Origin: Ralstonia sp. RRA
Lineage (GTDB): Bacteria > Pseudomonadota > Gammaproteobacteria > Burkholderiales > Burkholderiaceae
Length of the DNA stretch: 64,000 bases
Assembly (NCBI RefSeq): GCF_037023145.1
Contig: NZ_CP146092.1
Coordinates: 1,364,001 to 1,428,000 of the forward strand
Direction of reading: 5' to 3'
Position numbers and translations under genes: made by a program. Numbering within the stretch: position 1 is the first letter of the stretch; the number at the start of each line of letters is the position of its first letter. This document shows positions 29,201 through 38,266 of this stretch, piece after piece. The notes under the pieces are model-generated. The model was not told where the DNA came from. It saw only the letters and a list, made by a program, of their open reading frames with translations, and did not search any database.

Positions 29201-30097
29201 ATGTTCGAGCTGAGCCAACTCCGTTGTTTTGTCGCCGTGGCAGAAGAACTGCATTTCGGGCGTGCCGCTGAACGCCTGCACATGACACAGCCGCCGCTGT
29301 CGCGCCAGGTGCGTCTGCTGGAGCACCAAGTCGGCACCGAACTGCTTGAGCGCAACAGCCGTTCCGTCAGATTGACCGCTGCTGGGCGTAGCTTCTTGCC
29401 GGATGCCGCGCGCATCCTGCGGTTGGCCGATGAGGCGGCGGCCACGGCACGGCGCGTCGCCACGGGTGCGGCAGGCGCACTGGCGATCGGCTTTACGGCA
29501 ACGGTCGGCTATGGGCAGTTGCCCGCGCTGGTGAGCGCCGTGCGCGCTGCGTCCCCTGGGGTGCGGTTGACGTTGAAGGAGATGGTGAGCGGTGCGCAGC
29601 TTGCGGCGCTCGATGCGCGCGAGATTGACGTTGGCCTGTTGCGCCCCCCCGTGGAACATGGCGAATTGATCGCCGTGCCGTGTTCGCAAGAGCCGCTCGT
29701 GCTGGCGCTGCCGGAAGCGGTGGCCAACACCTGGCCACAGCGCCCCAGCCTGCGCGATTGCGAGGGCAAACCGCTGCTGATGTATTCGCCTTACGAGGCG
29801 CGTTACTTCCACCAGTTGGTGAGTGGTCTGCTCGAACGCGCCGAGGTGTTGCCCGACATCGTCGAATATGTCAGCCAGATCCACTCAATGCTGGCGCTGG
29901 TGCGCGCAGGGATTGGCGTGGCGCTGATTCCCGCAGCGGCATCAATGCTGCATTTTGAAGGCGTGGTCTACCGCCCCGTGCGCACCACCCCCGCGAAGCC
30001 GGTCGAGCTGTGGCTGGCCTATCGCAAGGACAACGACAACCCAGCGTTCCAGGTGTTGAAAGACACGCTGCGCCAGTCGCTCACGAGTGGCCGCTGA
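29201..30097 (+). CDS. LysR-family regulator, probably of the aldarate operon
   Basis: The 298-residue LysR protein has an N-terminal winged helix-turn-helix (FGRAAERLHMTQPPLSRQVRLLE, helix region residues ~19-41) and a C-terminal effector-binding domain with SPYEARYFHQL and VRAGIGVALIP. It is divergent from kdgD, the usual position for a LysR activator of its neighbour. An aldarate or pathway intermediate as inducer is inference from position. No strong Shine-Dalgarno is visible before the ATG. Confidence 0.85.
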   Translation: MFELSQLRCFVAVAEELHFGRAAERLHMTQPPLSRQVRLLEHQVGTELLERNSRSVRLTAAGRSFLPDAARILRLADEAAATARRVATGAAGALAIGFTATVGYGQLPALVSAVRAASPGVRLTLKEMVSGAQLAALDAREIDVGLLRPPVEHGELIAVPCSQEPLVLALPEAVANTWPQRPSLRDCEGKPLLMYSPYEARYFHQLVSGLLERAEVLPDIVEYVSQIHSMLALVRAGIGVALIPAAASMLHFEGVVYRPVRTTPAKPVELWLAYRKDNDNPAFQVLKDTLRQSLTSGR

Positions 30098-30227
30098 TGG
30101 CGTCAGAGGACCGCACGGGCCCCATCAGCGCGCCGGCCACATTCAGCACCACACCCATCCCATTGATGAGAATGGCGGCCACCCAGGCAACCGCTGACCG
30201 ATAGGCCTGCGTCGGCCCGCGACGCAG

Positions 30228-30371
30228 ATGGGCGAGCACGCCACCTATGCGCTCTCGCAAGGCATCGTCCGGGCGCCGCTCTACTACCTGCTGGCAGCGG
30301 CCGTGGTGTCGGTGGCGGCCATCCTTAGCATGCGCAAGCCGCCACCTTGGCAGCACCCATTGATCGCGTAG
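30228..30371 (+). pseudogene. C-terminal remnant of an MFS transporter
   Basis: The plus strand reads HATYALSQGIVRAPLYYLL then a hydrophobic helix (AAAVVSVAAILSM), RKPPPWQHPLIA and a stop. This looks like the last helix and tail of an MFS permease with nothing in frame before it. On the minus strand at about 30081-30200 a second hydrophobic stretch (VAWVAAILINGMGVVLNVAG) ends in its own stop and may be another fragment. The 310-base gap between LysR and TetR therefore looks like a scar of gene loss. Family assignment is tentative. Confidence 0.45.
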
Positions 30372-30407
30372 ACTGGCGAGCAATCCGAGCCTTGAGCAGC
30401 ATCCTGT

Positions 30408-31010
30408 ATGACCACCGCCGCACCGCGCAAGAAGCGCACTGAGACCCCGTTCACGCCCAGCGAATCCGCCGTCAAGTCACTGGATGCGGCGGTTCGCTAT
30501 GTGCTCGACAACGGTATCGGCGACATGTCGTTGCGGCGCGTGGCCGAGGCCATCGGCACGAGCCACCGCATGCTGATCTACCACTTCGGCTCCGCCGACG
30601 AGTTCTGGGAGATCGTGCTGCGCGAGATCCGCCACCGCGAGCAGCTCGCGCGCGTGCGCGTCCAGAACGACATCGCCGACCCCGTGGCCGCCATTGAAGC
30701 CGCATGGGACCGCTACGCGTCCGACGCCTACCTGCCCATCATCCGGCTGTTGTTTGAGCTCTACGCACGCGCCATTCGCGAGCCCGAGCGCTTTCATGAT
30801 TTTCTCGGCGATGTGGTGGACAGCTGGCTAGCGCCCGTTGCCGCGCTGTTTGAAGCCCAGCTTGGCCTAACGCCTGCAGAAGCCCGCGCCCGTGCCCGTA
30901 TTCAGGTGGCGACGATGCGCGGCCTGCTGCTCGATCTTGTCACCACGGGCGATCGCAAAGGCACCACTGCCGCATTGAAGCGCTTTGCGCGGATGATCAC
31001 CGCGCCCTGA
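30408..31010 (+). CDS. TetR-family transcriptional regulator
   Basis: The 200-residue protein has an N-terminal helix-turn-helix (LRRVAEAIGTSHRMLIYHFG, residues ~42-61) typical of TetR regulators and an all-helical C-terminal ligand domain. It converges with the adjacent ABC-transporter operon (stops four bases apart; a TGAGCGCTCA palindrome spans both ends). The target is unknown; the decayed transporter before it may have been its former partner. Confidence 0.82.
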   Translation: MTTAAPRKKRTETPFTPSESAVKSLDAAVRYVLDNGIGDMSLRRVAEAIGTSHRMLIYHFGSADEFWEIVLREIRHREQLARVRVQNDIADPVAAIEAAWDRYASDAYLPIIRLLFELYARAIREPERFHDFLGDVVDSWLAPVAALFEAQLGLTPAEARARARIQVATMRGLLLDLVTTGDRKGTTAALKRFARMITAP

Positions 31011-31014
31011 GCGC

Positions 31015-31956
31015 TCAAGCTGTCAGCGGAAAGCCGGTATCAAAGGTCGATGCCACGTCCAGCTTTTGCCTGAGCAGGCCCGACTTCAGATAGAAGTCCG
31101 CCGTGCGCTGCTGCTCAGCAATGAGTTGCGCATCAATGGGGCGCCACACCGTCTGGCGCCGGGCGAACTGCAGCCGCGCCGCCTCGGGCGCAATGCCGAT
31201 GATGCGCGCCAGCGTGGCCGAGTAGCTGTCGACATGCTGGTACGACCATACCTGTGCACGCACCACACGCTGCAGGAAATCACGCAGAACATCGTGCTTG
31301 GCAGCCAATGCTGCGTCCGTGGCGGCCAGGTAGCTCAGGCCCGACCACAGCCCGCGCCCGCTCACCAGCACGCGCGCATGCCCGGCGGTTTCGGCCATCG
31401 CCGTATAGGGTTCCCACGTCGACCACGCATCAATGGAGCCGTTGACCAGGGCAAGCTTGGCATCGGCGGGCGGCAGAAAGCGGAAGTTGGCATCTTGCGG
31501 CCCCAGCCCGGCAGATTCCAACGCCTTGAGCGCCACCAGGTGCCCGATCGAGCCCCGGTTGGTGCCGATGGATCTGCCCTTGAGGTCTGCCGCCGTCTTC
31601 AGCGGGGAATCCGGACGTACCAGCACCGCCGTGCCGTAGGGGTCCGACCGGTTCGCGCCGATCAGCTTGATGCGTGTGCCTGCTGCCAGCGCGAAGATGG
31701 CCGGCGCATCGCCAATCGGCCCCAGATCCACTGCGCCCGCGTTGAGCGCTTCGGCCAGCGGCGCTGCAGCGGGAAACTCTGTCCACTGAATGTCGTAAGG
31801 CACGCCTTTGAGCGCGTCTGCTGCCTCCAGCAGCGCGCGTAGCCCGCCCTTCTGGTCGCCGGCCTTGAGCACGGGGCGTGCCTGTGCAAAGGACAAGGCC
31901 GGCGCAGCCGCCAGCATCAGCGCAGATTGTGCAAAACGTCGTCGAGAAATCGGCAT
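31015..31956 (-). CDS. Tat-exported SsuA-like ABC substrate-binding protein
   Basis: This 313-residue periplasmic binding protein begins with a twin-arginine signal (SRRRFAQSALMLAAAPALSFA). The body matches the sulfonate/nitrate/taurine type: GDQKGGLRALLEAADAL, AGAVDLGPIGDAPAIFALAAG, LKGRSIGTNRGSIGHLVALKAL and SIDAWSTWEPYTA. It is the last gene of a seven-gene minus-strand operon that already encodes another binding protein, so the transporter may accept two ligands. Substrate class (alkyl- or arylsulfonate) is inferred from the operon. Confidence 0.85.
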   Translation of the reverse strand: MPISRRRFAQSALMLAAAPALSFAQARPVLKAGDQKGGLRALLEAADALKGVPYDIQWTEFPAAAPLAEALNAGAVDLGPIGDAPAIFALAAGTRIKLIGANRSDPYGTAVLVRPDSPLKTAADLKGRSIGTNRGSIGHLVALKALESAGLGPQDANFRFLPPADAKLALVNGSIDAWSTWEPYTAMAETAGHARVLVSGRGLWSGLSYLAATDAALAAKHDVLRDFLQRVVRAQVWSYQHVDSYSATLARIIGIAPEAARLQFARRQTVWRPIDAQLIAEQQRTADFYLKSGLLRQKLDVASTFDTGFPLTA

Positions 31957-31961
31957 GGTGG

Positions 31962-33131
31962 TCAGTGGATGAAGCCGCCCTTCACATAGCGCACCGGCTC
32001 GGTGTCCATGCGGGCGATGAGGGTGTCGAGCCCCGCGGCGCGCGGCGTTTCAGAGACGCGAGAGGCGGAGGTGCAAAGAAAATCGGCGTCGGACCAGGTG
32101 GTGCCCGGTTCGCCACGTGCACGCAGCCAGCCATTGCGGTCCGCCAGCAGTTGCGTGCCCGAGAACGCTTGTGGCGTGGTGCCGGCAAGCGCAGCAAAGA
32201 TGGGCCAGGCATCGCGGCCCACCACCACGCAGTGCGCTCGCATGGGCAGTGCGGGAGACGGCAGCGTGCCGTCCGGCGTAACAAGCAGGGTCTGGAAGCG
32301 CGGGTCTTCAATGGGCACCTGCTCTGCCGAGGCGGCATCGATGGCGACGACGCGCACGCGCTGTCTATCACGCCAGGCATTCAGCGGTTGGGGGGCGGCA
32401 TCGCCGCAACGCACGGACAACGCTGGCAGCGCCACCGGCAACGGCCAGCCCCCTGTGCGCACGCCACCGCTGGCGGCCAGCACTTTCATGTAGTCGAGTA
32501 CCGCCCAGATGTCGTTGTCGCTCAGCCGGTTGGCGAAGGCGGGCATGGTGGCGACACCTTGCGCGTCCCGCATGCCGTGCGCGATGTGCCAGAACAGTTC
32601 GCCATCGGCGTGGCGGCCAAGCAGCGGGCCGACAACGGTGGGCGGCCAGCGTGTGAGCGTGGCGGCCAGCGGGCCCTCGCCGCGGCCATCTGCGCCGTGG
32701 CAGCTTGCGCAGGCTGCGTTGTAGACACGGGCGCCGTTGGCAATGGAGGCCAGGGAGAACGAGGTTGGGCTCGCATGAAAGCTGGTCGGCACGGCGGAGG
32801 ACAGCACCACCGCCGACGGCCACGGCGCCACCACCAGCAAGCCCGCCGCCACACCCAGCGCGACCGCACGCCAACGACGCACCAGTATCGCCACAAGCAC
32901 CGCTAGCACCGTCAGCGCCAGTGCGATGAGCGTGATGCCCAGTTGTCGCGCCTGCCCGAGATCAATCAGCAGCGTTTCACCGGCAATGCGTGTTCCCCAG
33001 GGCCATGCTGCCTGGCCGTGCACATCGCCCGTCAGGCCCAGCGTGTGCAACAACGTCAGCAAACCTTGCTGCGCCCACTGCAGGAAGCCGAGCAACGTGT
33101 TGAGCCAGGCCGTCGCTGGAGGGCCGCTCAT
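31962..33131 (-). CDS. Membrane-anchored mono-haem cytochrome c of unknown role
   Basis: The 389-residue protein has two hydrophobic N-terminal segments (around residues 60-115), then a class I cytochrome c domain with haem motif CASCH (C141, C144, H145) and a later MPAFANRLSD that gives the Met ligand. An extra C-terminal domain of about 150 residues contains several Cys and ends YVKGGFIH; I do not recognise it. The gene lies five bases before the terminal binding-protein gene inside an organosulfur ABC operon. It may take electrons from a periplasmic oxidation of the substrate. That role is inference. Confidence 0.7.
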   Translation of the reverse strand: MSGPPATAWLNTLLGFLQWAQQGLLTLLHTLGLTGDVHGQAAWPWGTRIAGETLLIDLGQARQLGITLIALALTVLAVLVAILVRRWRAVALGVAAGLLVVAPWPSAVVLSSAVPTSFHASPTSFSLASIANGARVYNAACASCHGADGRGEGPLAATLTRWPPTVVGPLLGRHADGELFWHIAHGMRDAQGVATMPAFANRLSDNDIWAVLDYMKVLAASGGVRTGGWPLPVALPALSVRCGDAAPQPLNAWRDRQRVRVVAIDAASAEQVPIEDPRFQTLLVTPDGTLPSPALPMRAHCVVVGRDAWPIFAALAGTTPQAFSGTQLLADRNGWLRARGEPGTTWSDADFLCTSASRVSETPRAAGLDTLIARMDTEPVRYVKGGFIH

Positions 33132-33163
33132 GACTGCACCTTCATCGTGGAATGTCCTGCGCG

Positions 33164-33985
33164 CTACCAGGTCTGGCCCAGGCCAAGGTGGCCAAGCGCC
33201 TCGTGCCGCAGGGCGTTCAGGCGTGGATCACCGCGATGGCGTGGATAAGGCAGGTCGACCGTCAACTCCGCTGCAATACGCGCCGGGCGCGGGCTGAAGA
33301 TGATCACGCGCTGGGCCAGGAACAATGCCTCTTCCACATCGTGCGTGACCAGCACCGTGGAAAAGCGCGCACGCTGCCACAACGCCACCAGCTCGCTCTG
33401 CATGGCCAGCCGCGTGAGGGAGTCAAGCTTGCCCAGCGGCTCATCCAGCACCAGCAACTGCGGATCATTGACCAATGCGCGCGCCAGCGCCACACGCTGT
33501 GCCATGCCGCCCGACAACTCGTGCGGGAACGCGCGATGAAAGCCCTTGAGGCCGACACGCTCCAGCGCATCGTCCACGCGGTCGCGCTCCGCCTTGAGCA
33601 CGCCGCGCGCCTGCAAGCCGAGGGCGACGTTGTCCCACACCCGGCGCCACGGATACAGCGTCGGGTCTTGAAACACGACAACGCGCGACGGATCCGGCTC
33701 GGTGATGGGCGCATCGTCCTGCAGGATGCGGCCACGCGTGGGCGCTTCCAGCCCGGCAATCAGGCGCAGCAAGGTGGATTTGCCGCAGCCGCTGGGGCCC
33801 AGCAGTGCGACGAACTCGCCGGGCTGCACGGCCAGGTCAACGTTGTCGAGCACCTGCAGCGGGTTGGCGCGGCTGCCAAACCAGTGGCTCACGCCCTGCA
33901 CGTCAATGCGTGCGCCGGTGGCCGTGGGTGTGGGGGTTGCCGCCGCAACGGATGCAGCCGCCTCGCGTTCAAGTACGGCTACCAT
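33164..33985 (-). CDS. SsuB/TauB-type ABC transporter ATPase
   Basis: The 273-residue ATPase of a nitrate/sulfonate/taurine-type importer has Walker A GPSGCGKST, signature LSGGMAQRVALARAL, Walker B LLVLDEPLGKLD and the H-loop VTHDVEEALFLA. Its start overlaps the permease stop by seven bases. About 25 extra residues rich in Ala/Thr precede the usual N-terminus. Confidence 0.92.
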   Translation of the reverse strand: MVAVLEREAAASVAAATPTPTATGARIDVQGVSHWFGSRANPLQVLDNVDLAVQPGEFVALLGPSGCGKSTLLRLIAGLEAPTRGRILQDDAPITEPDPSRVVVFQDPTLYPWRRVWDNVALGLQARGVLKAERDRVDDALERVGLKGFHRAFPHELSGGMAQRVALARALVNDPQLLVLDEPLGKLDSLTRLAMQSELVALWQRARFSTVLVTHDVEEALFLAQRVIIFSPRPARIAAELTVDLPYPRHRGDPRLNALRHEALGHLGLGQTW

Positions 33986-35022
33986 TTCAGCGTCCCCTTC
34001 TGCCAGACCAGCGCGCGATCACGCACCTTGAACAGCAGCGTGATGATGCTGGAGAACAGCAGCGCCATCACGATCAGCGCGGCGTACATGTTCACGTAGG
34101 AGGCCCAGCCCTGGGCCCACGTCAGATACCACCCGAGGCCCGATTTCACGCCCATCATCTCGGCCGTCACCAGCACCGTAAACGACGCGCCCAGCCCCAT
34201 GAACAACCCGACGAATACCTGCGGCAACGCGGCCGGAATCGCCACACGCAGCACCAGGAAGGCGTTGGAGGCACCGAGCGTACGGGCCACGTCGTAGTAG
34301 CTCTTGTTCACCCCGGCCACACCCGACCACGTGAGCACGGCCACCGGAAAGCCCGACGCCAATGCAATCAGAAAGGCCGCTGCCGAATAGCTCGACGGGA
34401 AAAAGTAGAACGTGATCGGCAGCAGCGCCGTGGCGGGCAACGGGCCCAGAATGCGCAGCACCGGATGCACCCAGTACCCCACGGCGCGCGACCAGCCGAT
34501 CGACACGCCCACCAGAAAGCCCGTCAGCGCGCCAAAGAAGTAACCCAGCCCCAGCAGCTTGAGCGTGTTGATCACGCTGCCACCCAGGCGCGCCCAGTCT
34601 TCGGTATAGACCTCGATCAACGCCTGCGGCGGCGCAAAGAACGGCGTAGGCAGGAAGCCCGATTTGGCTGTCAGCGCTTCCCATGCGCCCAGCACGACCG
34701 GCACGGCAATGAGCCACGGCCCAAGCGGCAGTAGCGTTTCCTGCACGGCACGCAGGGGTGCCACGTACGCACCCACCAGCGCCAGCACGAACAGCGCAAC
34801 GCCCACCAGTAATGCCGCGATACCAAGTTCTGCTGTGAAGGCCCAATCGCTGAAGCCGATCACATGGTTGGGCCAGCGCCACGTCAGCAACCCGAAGGCG
34901 GCCCACGCCAGCCCGGCCACCGTGCCAGAACGCCATACGCGCGCATTGGTAATCGCGCCGCCAAAAGGGTTGGACAGCGCGGCAGGCGCCTCCAGCGTTT
35001 GAGGGGCGGTAGTCGTAGTCAT
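33979..35022 (-). CDS. SsuC/TauC-type ABC transporter permease
   Basis: The 347-residue membrane protein carries a binding-protein-dependent transport domain in its C-terminal ~200 residues, with the EAA-type loop YYDVARTLGASNAFLVLRVA. About 100 additional N-terminal residues supply two further hydrophobic segments, longer than SsuC or TauC (~260). It lies between the binding-protein gene and the ATPase gene, which it overlaps. Confidence 0.9.
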   Translation of the reverse strand: MTTTTAPQTLEAPAALSNPFGGAITNARVWRSGTVAGLAWAAFGLLTWRWPNHVIGFSDWAFTAELGIAALLVGVALFVLALVGAYVAPLRAVQETLLPLGPWLIAVPVVLGAWEALTAKSGFLPTPFFAPPQALIEVYTEDWARLGGSVINTLKLLGLGYFFGALTGFLVGVSIGWSRAVGYWVHPVLRILGPLPATALLPITFYFFPSSYSAAAFLIALASGFPVAVLTWSGVAGVNKSYYDVARTLGASNAFLVLRVAIPAALPQVFVGLFMGLGASFTVLVTAEMMGVKSGLGWYLTWAQGWASYVNMYAALIVMALLFSSIITLLFKVRDRALVWQKGTLKW

Positions 35023-35049
35023 GTCGATGCTCTCCTCATGTCGCGTGCC

Positions 35050-36057
35050 CTAGGCCAGCACGTTCACGTACACGTGCTGCGCCAGGCGCTGCGGGTCGGT
35101 CGTCTTCTTGATGACGCCGATGCGGCGGAAGTCTTCCGCATAGAAGGCGATCTCGTCGCGCAGGTCGACGCCCGTCGGGTGGTGCGTATAGGTGAGCGTG
35201 GCGTAGAGCTTGCGCAGATCGTCCACCGCCACCTTGGGCGAGTACTTGGCAAACACCTTGGCGGCTTCGTTCGGGTTCTCGTTGACGAAGTCCGTCGCCT
35301 GCACGATGGCGCGTGCCAGGCCGGAGGCCGCCTGGCGGTCATTGCGCACGAGTTCGCCACGCGCGCCGATCACGCAGCAGACTTTGCGTGCGTACTCGCC
35401 AGTGAGGTTGGTCGCCAGTTCCACATAGGCGCCGTTGGTGCGCTTTTCCAACAGGTAGAGGTTTGGGTCGCCGTCGGCAATGGCCTGGATCTCGCCCTTG
35501 TCCACCGCCACGCCCAGCAGGTCCGCCGGGTACTGGCGCCAGGTGATGTCGCGGTCCGGATCGATGCCGTGCTTGGCCAGCAGGATGGTGAAGAAGTGCT
35601 TGCCCGGCGCGGCCAGATCGCTCACGCCCACGGTCTTGCCCTTGAGTGCGGCCAGGTTGGTCACGCCCGCCGCCTTGGAGCCCACCAGCCGCACGCAGCC
35701 ACCGTGCGAGCTGCCGATGATCTTCACATCAAAGCCCGCCTCCAACGGTTTGAGCCAGCGGTGGATCATCCCCACCGCGGCGTCGGCCTTGCCGGTGGCG
35801 ATGGATTCGAGCAGTTGGTCGGTCGATCCGCTGTAGTTGATCAGGTCGACCTGTAGACCGTTCTTCTCGAAAAAACCGCGCTCCTGCGCCACCACGATGG
35901 GCGTCAGGCAGAACGAATTCTGGTTCCACGCAAACGTCAGCTTGCGCTGTTGCGAGTACGCCTTGCGACCCAGGATCAGGGCCGGTGCGGCCAGCGCCGT
36001 GGCAGCGGCCGCGTGCAGTACCTTGCGGCGTGATATGCCCGCATTGTCTTGGCTCAT
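35050..36057 (-). CDS. Tat-exported NMT1-like ABC substrate-binding protein
   Basis: The 335-residue protein has a twin-arginine signal (SRRKVLHAAAATALAAPAL) and a sulfonate/nitrate/taurine-type binding fold: LTPIVVAQERGFFEKNGLQV, GSTDQLLESIATGKADAAVG, LKGKTVGVSDLAAPGKHFF. It precedes the permease and ATPase genes and is probably the primary receptor of that transporter. It differs clearly from the second binding protein at the operon's end. Confidence 0.88.
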   Translation of the reverse strand: MSQDNAGISRRKVLHAAAATALAAPALILGRKAYSQQRKLTFAWNQNSFCLTPIVVAQERGFFEKNGLQVDLINYSGSTDQLLESIATGKADAAVGMIHRWLKPLEAGFDVKIIGSSHGGCVRLVGSKAAGVTNLAALKGKTVGVSDLAAPGKHFFTILLAKHGIDPDRDITWRQYPADLLGVAVDKGEIQAIADGDPNLYLLEKRTNGAYVELATNLTGEYARKVCCVIGARGELVRNDRQAASGLARAIVQATDFVNENPNEAAKVFAKYSPKVAVDDLRKLYATLTYTHHPTGVDLRDEIAFYAEDFRRIGVIKKTTDPQRLAQHVYVNVLA

Positions 36058-36116
36058 TGAGTGCTCCCCGTATGGTGATGCGTTGGATGTGTTCTGTGCT
36101 CGATGTTCTGTTTGGC

Positions 36117-36956
36117 TCAGTCCAGCACGTCCGGCTCAGCCGCCACAAGGCCCGCATAGAGGCTCTCGAACGCGTGCAACGCGCCTTCGGGCCCGCCGAC
36201 CTGGCTGTGCGTGTGCTGCGCGGTGACCGCGTCGATCAGCTGCGGCGTGCCGGCCGCTTCGGCCAGCAGTTGCGTGTGCGCGGCGTTGTCCAGCGCGATG
36301 TACCACCACGCGGCGGCCTCCACGGTTGGGCCGGCGGTGAGGATGCCGTGGTTCTTCAGGATCACACCCTTGTGCGTGCCGCCGCCCGGTTTGGTCAGTG
36401 CGTGCGCAATGCGTTCGCCCTCGCTGGCGTCGACCACCATGCCGGTGAAGTCGTCAAACAGCGCATGGTCTTCGTAGAACGAGCAGGCATCCTGCGTGAG
36501 TGGATCGAGCGGCCGGCCCAGCGTCGACCACGCTTTGCCGTACGTCGAATGCGTATGCGCTGCCGCCACGATGTGCGGGTGCGCCTCGTGAATCGCCGCA
36601 TGAATGGCGAACGCCGCCTTGTTGAGCGGCTGGTTGCCGATGACCGTCTCGCCATGCGCGTTGACAAGCAGCAGGTCCGACACCTTGATGCGCGAGAAAT
36701 GCACGCCCAGCGGGTTCACCCAGAAGTGGTCGGGCAGTTCCGGATCGCGTGCAGTGATATGCCCGGCCAGCCCAAGGTCAAAGCCATGCCGCGCAAAGAT
36801 GCGGAAAGCTGCGGCCAGGTGCTCTTGCCGATGGCGCCGTTCTGCCTCAACGGACGTGCGCGCCGCCGGCGGATCGAACCAGAACTTTTGCTGTGGCTGC
36901 GGGTTGAGCCGAAGCGAGGTGGACGCTGGGCGCTCGATGGAAAGGACTGCGCTCAT
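36117..36956 (-). CDS. Class II aldolase/adducin-family protein
   Basis: The 279-residue zinc-dependent fold shows HTHSTYGKAWS (metal His pair), KNHGILTAGPTVEAAAWW and FDLGLAGHITARDPELPDHFW. Family members split or decarboxylate hydroxy/keto-phosphates or related acids. Between an SsuD-like monooxygenase and a sulfonate-type ABC transporter it may act on the carbon skeleton released by desulfonation. GAGGGGGC before the ATG at 36956 supports the start, 10 bases after the monooxygenase stop. Confidence 0.85.
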   Translation of the reverse strand: MSAVLSIERPASTSLRLNPQPQQKFWFDPPAARTSVEAERRHRQEHLAAAFRIFARHGFDLGLAGHITARDPELPDHFWVNPLGVHFSRIKVSDLLLVNAHGETVIGNQPLNKAAFAIHAAIHEAHPHIVAAAHTHSTYGKAWSTLGRPLDPLTQDACSFYEDHALFDDFTGMVVDASEGERIAHALTKPGGGTHKGVILKNHGILTAGPTVEAAAWWYIALDNAAHTQLLAEAAGTPQLIDAVTAQHTHSQVGGPEGALHAFESLYAGLVAAEPDVLD

Positions 36957-36966
36957 GCCCGCCCCC

Positions 36967-38058
36967 TCACGCCGCCTTGCGCTGCGCGTCGCGCTGGGCA
37001 ACCAGCTCGCGCACACGCGGGATGAGTGTGCGGCCGTAGTCGACCACATCTTCCAGCGGATCGAAGCCGCGAATCAGGAAGGTCGTGACGCCCAGGTCGT
37101 AGTAGTCGAGCAGCGCATCGGCCACCTGCTCCGGCGTGCCGACCAGCGCGGTAGAGTTGGAGCGTGCGCCGGTTTCCTTGGCGATAGCCGTCCACAAACG
37201 TTTGTCCACGCGCTCGCCCTGCTCGGCCGCGGCCAGCAGGCGGCGCGCGCCTTCGCTCTGTTGCGGGCCGCCACGGCTGTAGCCTTGCTGCAGACGCAAC
37301 GCGCGGGTGCGTTCGAGAATGCGCTCGGCGCGGGCCCAGGCAGCTTCTTCCATATCCGCCAGAATCGGCCGGAACGATACCGAGAAGCGAATGCTGCGGC
37401 CGTGCTTGGCGGCTTCTGCACGCACACGCGTGGTCAATTCACGCACCTGGTCGAGCGACTCCCCCCACAGGGCGTACACATCGGCGTGCTTGCCCGCCAC
37501 CTCCACCGCCACGTCCGACGCGCCGCCAAAGTAGATCGGCACATGCGGCTTCTGCGCGGGCTTCACCTCCGAGAAACCCTGCTCGAAACGGTAGAACGCG
37601 CCCTCGTGATCGAACGGTTTGGCCTCGGTCCAGATGCGGCGCAGGATGCTGAGGTATTCATCGGTGCGTGCGTAGCGCTGGTCGTGATCGAGGTAGTCGC
37701 CATCGCGGCGCTGCTCGCTGTCGGAGCCACCCGAGATGAAGTGCACCCCCAGGCGTCCGCCGGTGAACTGGTCCAGCGTTGCAATCTGGCGTGCGGCCAG
37801 CGTCGGGTTGGTGAAGCCTGGCCGATGCGCCAGCATGAAGTGGATGCGCTCGGTCAGCGCGGCTGCGTACGAGATCGTCAACGTGGCCGATGGGCCGGTC
37901 GAATGGTGCGGCACCAGAATGCGGTCGAAGCCGGCCTGCTCGTGTGCCTGCGCAAAAGCACGCACATAGTCGCGATCGATCACCGGCCCATTCGGATCAG
38001 GCGGATGGATTTCCGACTGCTTCTGGCTCTGGATCATGCCGATGAAATCGACGCTCAT
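36967..38058 (-). CDS. SsuD-like FMNH2-dependent monooxygenase (LLM class)
   Basis: The 363-residue bacterial-luciferase-like TIM barrel is closest in pattern to alkanesulfonate monooxygenase: HRPGFTNPTLAARQIATLDQ, GRLGVHFISGGSDSEQRRDGD, DEYLSILRRIW and PIYFGGASDVAVEVAGKHADVYALWGE. SsuD enzymes use FMNH2 and O2 to release sulfite from alkanesulfonates. No flavin reductase (SsuE) is in the window. It is the first gene of the minus-strand operon. Confidence 0.88.
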   Translation of the reverse strand: MSVDFIGMIQSQKQSEIHPPDPNGPVIDRDYVRAFAQAHEQAGFDRILVPHHSTGPSATLTISYAAALTERIHFMLAHRPGFTNPTLAARQIATLDQFTGGRLGVHFISGGSDSEQRRDGDYLDHDQRYARTDEYLSILRRIWTEAKPFDHEGAFYRFEQGFSEVKPAQKPHVPIYFGGASDVAVEVAGKHADVYALWGESLDQVRELTTRVRAEAAKHGRSIRFSVSFRPILADMEEAAWARAERILERTRALRLQQGYSRGGPQQSEGARRLLAAAEQGERVDKRLWTAIAKETGARSNSTALVGTPEQVADALLDYYDLGVTTFLIRGFDPLEDVVDYGRTLIPRVRELVAQRDAQRKAA

Positions 38059-38151
38059 GATGGCTCGCTCCGCATATCGTTAGAAGATCGGCGAGGCTGT
38101 ATTTGCTGCGCTGCACCTCGCCATGAATGCGAATGAAGTTACGTCACCACC

Positions 38152-38181
38152 AGCGTTGCACTAACGAATAAATTCAACGCT
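38152..38181. promoter_or_regulatory. Candidate operator in the divergent organosulfur promoter
   Basis: Inverted repeat AGCGTTG (38152-38158) and CAACGCT (38175-38181) with a 16-base AT-rich spacer, inside the 208-base region between the two divergent operons. A sulfur-starvation LysR regulator such as CysB/SsuR is a possible reader, by inference. Confidence 0.35.
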
Positions 38182-38266
38182 GCATATTCGGCATGGATCG
38201 TTCGCTGTGCATGGCAACACGGATACGCTGTGCGGCAACATCACTTGCCTCGTGCGCTGCTTCGCC

